Source: Clostridiales bacterium
GTDB taxonomy: Bacteria; Bacillota; Clostridia; Oscillospirales; Oscillospiraceae
Direction: 5' to 3'
Assembly (NCBI GenBank): GCA_003533405.1
Contig: DQDL01000093.1
Coordinates: forward strand, 1-9,675
Length of the DNA stretch: 9,675 bases
Part shown: positions 5,971 through 9,675 of the stretch, piece by piece
Numbering within the stretch: the first letter of the stretch is position 1
Layout: each line of letters opens with the position of its first letter
Translations under genes and position numbers: made by a program
Notes under the pieces: model-generated
What the model saw: only the letters and a program-made list of their open reading frames with translations
Told to the model about the DNA's origin: nothing
Database searches by the model: none

Positions 5971-5985
5971 AGAAAGGAAGAAAAA

Positions 5986-6999
5986 ATGAAAACTTACATT
6001 CCCGAGGGCTATGAAAGCATCCTCAGCGTTTATGACACTCAGAAGGCGATAAGCCTTTTAAAGCGCCTGTTTGAGGACAGGCTCGGTGCACTGCTGAACC
6101 TCTATCGAGTTTCCGCACCCCTGTTTGTCGAGGCAGACTCCGGCCTTAACGATAACCTCAACGGCTACGAGCGCCCTGTTACCTTCGATATCCTGCGCTC
6201 TGACGCAACGGCACAGGTCGTGCAGTCGCTTGCGAAGTGGAAGCGCCTTGCTCTCAAGCGCTACTGCTTCTTCCCGGGCAAGGGCTTGTACACCGATATG
6301 GACGCTATCCGCCGTGATGAGGACGAGCTTGATAACCTGCACTCTATCTATGTCGACCAGTGGGACTGGGAGAAGGTCATTCTGCCCGAAAACCGCAATC
6401 TTGACTACCTCAAGCTCACCGTCATGGACATAGTCAAGGCCGTCTGCGACACGCAGGACACCATGCAGTCTATCTACCCCCAGCTCCAGCGCCTCGGCAA
6501 GTTCGAGCGCAAGGTGTCGTTCGTCACGGCTCAGGAGCTTGAGGACATGTACCCCGATTACACCTCAAAGCAGCGTGAAAACGCCTACCTCAAGGAGCAC
6601 AAGACCGCTTTCATCATCGGTATCGGCGGTGCACTGCGCTCCGGCAAGCCGCATGACGGCAGAGCTCCCGACTACGACGATTGGAGCCTGAACGGCGATA
6701 TCATGTTCTGGTGCGATTGGCTCAACTGCGCAGTTGAGCTCAGCTCCATGGGCATAAGAGTTGACCCCGAGACCCTCGATAAGCAGCTGACCATCGCACA
6801 TTGTGATGACCGCCGTGAGCTTCCGTATCACAAGATGCTCCTGAACGGCGAGCTTCCGCTCACCATCGGCGGCGGCATCGGCCAATCGAGACTTTCGCTT
6901 CTGCTTCTCGGCAAGGCGCATATCGGCGAGGTGCAGGCATCCATCTGGGACGACGATACCATCAGGCTCTGCGCCGAAAAAGGAGTCATGCTCCTGTAA
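5986..6999 (+). CDS. asnA: Aspartate--ammonia ligase (asparagine synthetase A)
   Basis: A 337-residue class II aminoacyl-tRNA-synthetase-like enzyme, near the 330 residues of E. coli AsnA. It makes asparagine from aspartate, ammonia and ATP in the cytoplasm. Family landmarks are RVSAPLFVEADSGLNDNLNG (41-60), followed by ERPVTFD (62-68); the SFVTAQELEDMYPDYTSKQR segment mid-protein; ALRSGKPHDGRAPDYDDW; the NGDI strand; and the motif 3-like GGGIGQSR with its ATP-binding Arg near residue 306. All the conserved segments I know are present. The start ATG at 5986 has AGAAAGGAAG just upstream; the in-frame Met at 5965 lies inside the terminator U-run and is rejected. uppP follows after 30 bases, so the two are probably cotranscribed. 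Expression must come from readthrough of the preceding terminator or from a promoter inside the DUF4364 gene. Confidence 0.96.
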   Translation: MKTYIPEGYESILSVYDTQKAISLLKRLFEDRLGALLNLYRVSAPLFVEADSGLNDNLNGYERPVTFDILRSDATAQVVQSLAKWKRLALKRYCFFPGKGLYTDMDAIRRDEDELDNLHSIYVDQWDWEKVILPENRNLDYLKLTVMDIVKAVCDTQDTMQSIYPQLQRLGKFERKVSFVTAQELEDMYPDYTSKQRENAYLKEHKTAFIIGIGGALRSGKPHDGRAPDYDDWSLNGDIMFWCDWLNCAVELSSMGIRVDPETLDKQLTIAHCDDRRELPYHKMLLNGELPLTIGGGIGQSRLSLLLLGKAHIGEVQASIWDDDTIRLCAEKGVMLL

Positions 7000-7029
7000 A
7001 AGGCGAATAGGTATTATTAAGGAGTATGT

Positions 7030-7851
7030 ATGGAGCTTATTGAAATACTGAAAGTAGTAGTCCTCGGCATCGTCGAGGGTATAACCGAGTGGCTGCCCAT
7101 ATCCAGCACCGGCCATATGCTGCTGGTCGACGAGTTTATCCACATGAATGTGAGCGACAGCTTCAAGGATATGTTCTTTGTCGTCATCCAGCTCGGAGCA
7201 ATATTGGCTGTCGTGATGCTGTTTTGGAACAAAATGTGGCCGTTCCAGACGAAGGATAAGTCAAAGCCGGTGATCCGCAAGGATGTTTTTTCGATGTGGT
7301 TCAAGGTCGTCGTTGCCTGTATCCCGGGCGCTATAGTTACGCTTTTGTTTGACGATTACATCGAAGCACACCTGCACACGCCCACGGTCATAGCGCTTGC
7401 GCTGGTTGTGTACGGCGTTGCGTTCATTGTCATAGAAAATTGGAACAAAAAACGCACGCCCAAGGTACTTGCGCTTGAGGATATCTCATACAAGACTGCA
7501 TTTATCATCGGCCTGTTTCAGGTGCTGTCCATAATTCCGGGCACATCACGCTCTGGCTCAACGATAATCGGCGCTCTGACCATCGGCGTATCAAGAGTGG
7601 CGGCGGCGGAGTTCACCTTTTTCCTCGCCGTACCGGTAATGATCGGTCTGTCGTTTATAAAGATACTCAAGTTCGGCCTGAGCTTCACATCCGTGGAGCT
7701 CATGACGCTCGCCATCGGCTGCGTCGTTGCGTTTTTGGTCTCGGTGCTCGTCATAAAGTTCCTGATGAGCTATATCAAAAAGCGTGACTTCAAGATCTTC
7801 GGCTGGTATCGCATCGTCCTCGGCGTAATATTACTGCTGTACTTCATGTAA
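7030..7851 (+). CDS. uppP: Undecaprenyl-diphosphatase UppP (BacA)
   Basis: A 273-residue polytopic membrane enzyme, identical in length to E. coli UppP. It removes the distal phosphate of undecaprenyl diphosphate, recycling the lipid carrier used for peptidoglycan and other wall polymers, and it contributes to bacitracin tolerance. Motif 1 is EGITEWLPISSTGHM (16-30), with Glu16, Glu20, Ser26 and His29 in the catalytic positions. Motif 2 is PGTSRSGSTI (170-179), with the catalytic Arg174. At least seven hydrophobic helices are visible, including the last (about 259-272). A GGAG site 5 bases upstream supports the ATG at 7030. It follows asnA after 30 bases and ends 7 bases before a terminator. 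No missing residues. Confidence 0.96.
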   Translation: MELIEILKVVVLGIVEGITEWLPISSTGHMLLVDEFIHMNVSDSFKDMFFVVIQLGAILAVVMLFWNKMWPFQTKDKSKPVIRKDVFSMWFKVVVACIPGAIVTLLFDDYIEAHLHTPTVIALALVVYGVAFIVIENWNKKRTPKVLALEDISYKTAFIIGLFQVLSIIPGTSRSGSTIIGALTIGVSRVAAAEFTFFLAVPVMIGLSFIKILKFGLSFTSVELMTLAIGCVVAFLVSVLVIKFLMSYIKKRDFKIFGWYRIVLGVILLLYFM

Positions 7852-7858
7852 AAAGGAT

Positions 7859-7893
7859 CCCGAGCAAAGCTTTTGCCTTGCTCGGGGCATTTT
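7859..7893 (+). terminator. Bidirectional terminator between uppP and the XRE gene
   Basis: CCCGAGCAA (7859-7867) pairs with TTGCTCGGG (7878-7886), followed by GCATTTTTATT on the plus strand and by ATCCTTTTTAC on the minus strand. It can end both uppP and the convergent XRE gene, whose stop lies 6 bases from the stem, and it marks the left edge of the AT-rich cassette. Confidence 0.85.
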
Positions 7894-8126
7894 TATTCTT
7901 CCGTAAAAAGATCTTTTATATCGATGTCCAATACCAAAGCAAACCGCCACAAAGTTCCAAGTGAAAAGGTCTGATGATTTTTACTCTCGATGTTTGATAT
8001 AAACTGCGTGGAGTAGGACATCTTTTCGGCGAGCTGCTCTTGCGTCAAGCCCTTTTCTTTTCGTATCCGCTTCATGTTTTTGCTGACCAGTTCGTATATG
8101 TAATTCTCGTTGTTCCTGTCAAACAT
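7893..8126 (-). CDS. XRE-family helix-turn-helix regulator
   Basis: A 77-residue protein that is almost entirely a Cro/CI-type HTH domain (about residues 13-75). It contains KNMKRIRKEKGLTQEQLAEKM split over the first two helices, the recognition helix region YSTQFISNIESKNH, and a C-terminal helix ending DIDIKDLF. Such stand-alone domains usually bind short inverted repeats as dimers. The start is uncertain. The ATG at 8126 gives the usual family N-terminus but has only a weak GTTGGTG site; an in-frame ATG at 8156 would add ten atypical residues (with FECWC) and has no ribosome binding site. It is transcribed away from the two zinc-ribbon membrane genes, and the inverted repeat at 8185-8209 in the gap is a natural candidate operator. 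Regulation of the divergent genes is inferred. Confidence 0.85.
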   Translation of the reverse strand: MFDRNNENYIYELVSKNMKRIRKEKGLTQEQLAEKMSYSTQFISNIESKNHQTFSLGTLWRFALVLDIDIKDLFTEE

Positions 8127-8184
8127 ATTGCACCAACACTCAAATAGCATTATCATTTAATATTTTCTCATTTTTTCTAAAAAA

Positions 8185-8209
8185 ATACTTACACTATTCG
8201 AGTAAGTAT
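8185..8209. promoter_or_regulatory. Inverted repeat, candidate XRE operator
   Basis: ATACTTAC (8185-8192) and GTAAGTAT (8202-8209) are perfect 8-base inverted arms separated by 9 bases. The repeat covers the -35 and most of the spacer of the plus-strand promoter and lies about 60 bases upstream of the XRE start, which is where an autoregulated operator would be expected. Confidence 0.5.
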
Positions 8210-8217
8210 GATATACT
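8188..8217 (+). promoter_or_regulatory. Sigma-A-like promoter of the zinc-ribbon genes
   Basis: CTTACA (8188-8193, 4 of 6) and TATACT (8212-8217, 5 of 6) with an 18-base spacer. Transcription would begin near 8224, leaving a leader of about 58 bases. The leader contains a possible short hairpin (TGGCCGG with CCGGTTA, 8226-8250) and ends in a GGAG ribosome binding site (8271-8274). Confidence 0.5.
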
Positions 8218-8281
8218 GGTGAAAGTGGCCGGAAGGCTGAACCCGGTTAAAACTACAAAAAATGAGAAAAGGAGAAGAATA

Positions 8282-8659
8282 ATGCCGGAGGATAGTAAGT
8301 TTTGCGAATTTTGCGGCAGCAAAGTTCACTGCGATGCTGTGCTTTGCCCAAGCTGCGGCAGACAACTGGAAAAGCTGAAAACAGAACAAAATGAAAGCAG
8401 CCCACAGATCGTTATCAATAACACCAACATGAATACAAACACAAATGCGGTCAATGCGGTTGCGGCAGGTGTAAAACGCTGCGATAAGTGGGTCGCCTTT
8501 TTCCTGTGCCTGTTTTTAGGCGTTTTGGGTGCACATAAGTTTTACGAGGGTAAAGTTGGCATGGGCATCGTTTATATTTTTACGGCAGGATTGCTCTGCA
8601 TTGGCTGGATAATGGATTTGATTGCAATATTATCAAAACCAAATCCGTACTATGTTTAA
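8282..8659 (+). CDS. Zinc-ribbon plus TM2-domain membrane protein
   Basis: A 125-residue protein. An N-terminal zinc ribbon has Cys pairs CEFC (8-11) and CPSC (22-25). A low-complexity Asn/Thr linker follows (NNTNMNTNTNAVNAV, about 46-60). The C-terminal half is a TM2 domain (about 65-120): a first helix at WVAFFLCLFLGVLGA, the family GAHKFYEGKVGMG turn (83-95), and a second helix ending in the conserved GWIMDLI. Both ends should face the cytoplasm. TM2 proteins of this build are common in Firmicutes; their job is unknown. The start ATG at 8282 has AAGGAG 7 bases upstream; an in-frame ATG at 8219 lies before the leader and is rejected. The next gene starts 19 bases downstream and carries a similar zinc ribbon, so the two probably act together. 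Confidence 0.87.
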   Translation: MPEDSKFCEFCGSKVHCDAVLCPSCGRQLEKLKTEQNESSPQIVINNTNMNTNTNAVNAVAAGVKRCDKWVAFFLCLFLGVLGAHKFYEGKVGMGIVYIFTAGLLCIGWIMDLIAILSKPNPYYV

Positions 8660-8678
8660 GATGGGGGGATATGAGCAA

Positions 8679-9617
8679 ATGGAAGATAAGAAGTTTTGTA
8701 AGTACTGTGGCGAAAAAATAGATATAGACACTATTGTCTGTCCAAAATGTGGACGGCAGTTAAAGCTCGTCAGCAAACCGGAGCAAGAACCTGAAACTGA
8801 AGAAAAGATGTATGAGCTAAAAGTCGAAGAAGAAATTAATGTGCAGAAGACTGAAAAAACAAAGTTCTATTTAGAAAAATGGTTTATGTGGCTGATGCTC
8901 GTATTCATTGCGCCTGTTGGCATATTTCTTATGTGGAAGTACCATGGCGGCATGAAAAAGAGCGTTAAGGTCATACTGTCGGTCGTTTTCGGCCTGTTCT
9001 TTATCCTTGTATTAGTGAGCAATCTTAATAATGATGATGCGGGTGTTGACGATATTGACAATGTCGGCGATGGTCAAACAAAAATTACTGATGTAGTTGA
9101 TGTAAAACAGGTCGAAGTTGCAGATTTCAGCAAAATGTCTGAGACCGAGGCGACGGAGTGGTGCAAGAATAACGGCTTGAAGCTCACGGTCAAGCAGAAC
9201 TATTCCGATAAGACCGACAAAGGCGGAGTTATCAAACAAAGCATAAAAGCAGGCGAAAAGGTTAATGAGGGCAGCTCGATCACTATTACATATTCATTAG
9301 GAAAAGAGCCCTCAAGGGAATATAAAAATGCTCTTATAAAAGCGAAAGGCTATGCCGAGGTCATGAATATGTCAAAGCAGGCAATTTACGACCAGCTTGT
9401 TTCGTCCTATGGCGAAGGCTTTGAAAAGGATGCGGCGCAGTATGCCATTGATAACCTTGACTATGACTGGAACAAAAATGCACTGATAAAGGCAAAGTCA
9501 TACAGAGACATGATGAACATGTCAAAAAGTGCAATCTACGATCAATTGATTTCAAGTTACGGCGAAAAGTTTACCAAAGAAGAAGCTCAGTATGCCATCG
9601 ACCACTTGGACGACTAA
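8679..9617 (+). CDS. Zinc-ribbon / PASTA / Ltp-repeat membrane protein
   Basis: A 312-residue multi-domain protein. In order: a zinc ribbon with CKYC (7-10) and CPKC (21-24); an acidic, charged linker rich in Glu; hydrophobic segments at about 69-86 (with IAPVGIFLMWK) and 97-113; an acidic stretch with DDAGVDDIDN; one PASTA domain (about 145-207, e.g. SETEATEWCKNNGLKL and KQSIKAGEKVNEGSSITI); and two Ltp-type repeats (216-264 and 266-311). PASTA domains bind cell-wall fragments or act as extracellular spacers. Ltp repeats are known from the prophage TP-J34 lipoprotein that blocks phage DNA injection. This protein has no lipobox; it is anchored by helices instead. The start ATG at 8679 follows a GGGGGGA site; in-frame Mets at 8652 and 8661 are too close to it or upstream of it. 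Domain calls are firm for the zinc ribbon, PASTA and Ltp; function is inferred. Confidence 0.87.
   Translation: MEDKKFCKYCGEKIDIDTIVCPKCGRQLKLVSKPEQEPETEEKMYELKVEEEINVQKTEKTKFYLEKWFMWLMLVFIAPVGIFLMWKYHGGMKKSVKVILSVVFGLFFILVLVSNLNNDDAGVDDIDNVGDGQTKITDVVDVKQVEVADFSKMSETEATEWCKNNGLKLTVKQNYSDKTDKGGVIKQSIKAGEKVNEGSSITITYSLGKEPSREYKNALIKAKGYAEVMNMSKQAIYDQLVSSYGEGFEKDAAQYAIDNLDYDWNKNALIKAKSYRDMMNMSKSAIYDQLISSYGEKFTKEEAQYAIDHLDD
9324..9614 (+). repeat. Tandem Ltp-type repeats inside the last gene
   Basis: Two in-frame units with a 50-codon period (9324-9473 and 9474-9614). Over the 45 residues from NALIKAK to the end of AIDxLD, 34 are identical. DNA identity is lower, with many synonymous differences (e.g. 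GCTCTTATAAAAGCG against GCACTGATAAAGGCA), which indicates an old duplication kept by selection on the protein. Confidence 0.85.
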
Positions 9618-9623
9618 AATATT

Positions 9624-9656
9624 AGCCCTGCAACGCATAGTTGCAGGGCTTGTTTT
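9624..9656 (+). terminator. Intrinsic terminator after the Ltp-repeat gene
   Basis: AGCCCTGCAAC (9624-9634) and GTTGCAGGGCT (9640-9650) form a perfect 11-base-pair stem with loop GCATA, followed by TGTTTTG. It begins 7 bases after the stop codon and closes the cassette. The last 19 bases of the window hold no gene that I can see. Confidence 0.9.
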
Positions 9657-9675
9657 GCTAGTAGCAAAGACAACC

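Noticed and set aside
6565..7143. 192-codon reverse reading frame across the asnA end and uppP start
   Set aside because: Antisense to conserved AsnA and UppP motifs, with no recognisable domain.
8224..8281. Possible riboswitch in the leader of the zinc-ribbon genes
   Set aside because: Only a weak 7-base-pair hairpin with two G-U pairs is seen, and no known riboswitch core motif.
9654..9668. Short inverted repeat TTTGCTA-G-TAGCAAA at the window end
   Set aside because: It partly overlaps the terminator U-run and the window ends 7 bases later; too little context to call an attachment site or operator.
1..9675. tRNA, rRNA, CRISPR array or insertion sequence
   Set aside because: I saw no cloverleaf, ribosomal sequence, regular spaced repeats or transposase anywhere in the window.

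Overview
The window is a stretch of chromosome from a low-to-mid GC Gram-positive anaerobe, most likely a member of the Clostridia close to the Ruminococcus/Oscillospiraceae group. The basis is the mixture of genes (NrdR, the DUF421-DUF4363 pair, DUF4364, AsnA, UppP, zinc-ribbon TM2 proteins), strong GGAGG-type ribosome binding sites, AT-rich sigma-A promoters and frequent intrinsic terminators. The species call is inference from gene content, not a match.

Layout. (1) 1-1241: the tail of nrdR on the plus strand meets a convergent minus-strand pair, a YetF-like DUF421 membrane protein (TTG start) and a DUF4363 protein. (2) 1306-4036: a tight plus-strand operon of a divergent NagB-like sugar-phosphate isomerase, GlmM phosphoglucosamine mutase and a GlmU-like acetyltransferase that has only the left-handed beta-helix. 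Together they suggest amino-sugar phosphate handling towards GlcNAc-1-P. The NagB-like protein has lost a catalytic Asp (replaced by Cys). (3) 4037-4247: an intergenic stretch with a strong bidirectional terminator and a diverged inverted repeat. (4) 4248-5033: a Cys-rich protein of unknown function on the minus strand, with a palindrome in its leader. (5) 5163-5921: a two-helix membrane peptide and a DUF4364 winged-helix protein, each with its own good sigma-A promoter. (6) 5986-7851: asnA and uppP, placed directly behind an intrinsic terminator. (7) 7893-9650: an AT-richer cassette bounded by terminators on both sides. It holds an XRE-type regulator on the minus strand and, divergent from it, a zinc-ribbon TM2 membrane protein and a zinc-ribbon/PASTA protein that ends in two Ltp-type repeats.

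The housekeeping genes (nrdR, glmM, asnA, uppP) are ordinary. The most interesting part is the last cassette. Ltp repeats are known from a prophage lipoprotein that blocks phage DNA injection, and here they are joined to a cytoplasmic-type zinc ribbon, membrane helices and a PASTA domain, next to a regulator with a plausible operator. That makes a candidate envelope-based defence or envelope-sensing module. The function is inference and untested.
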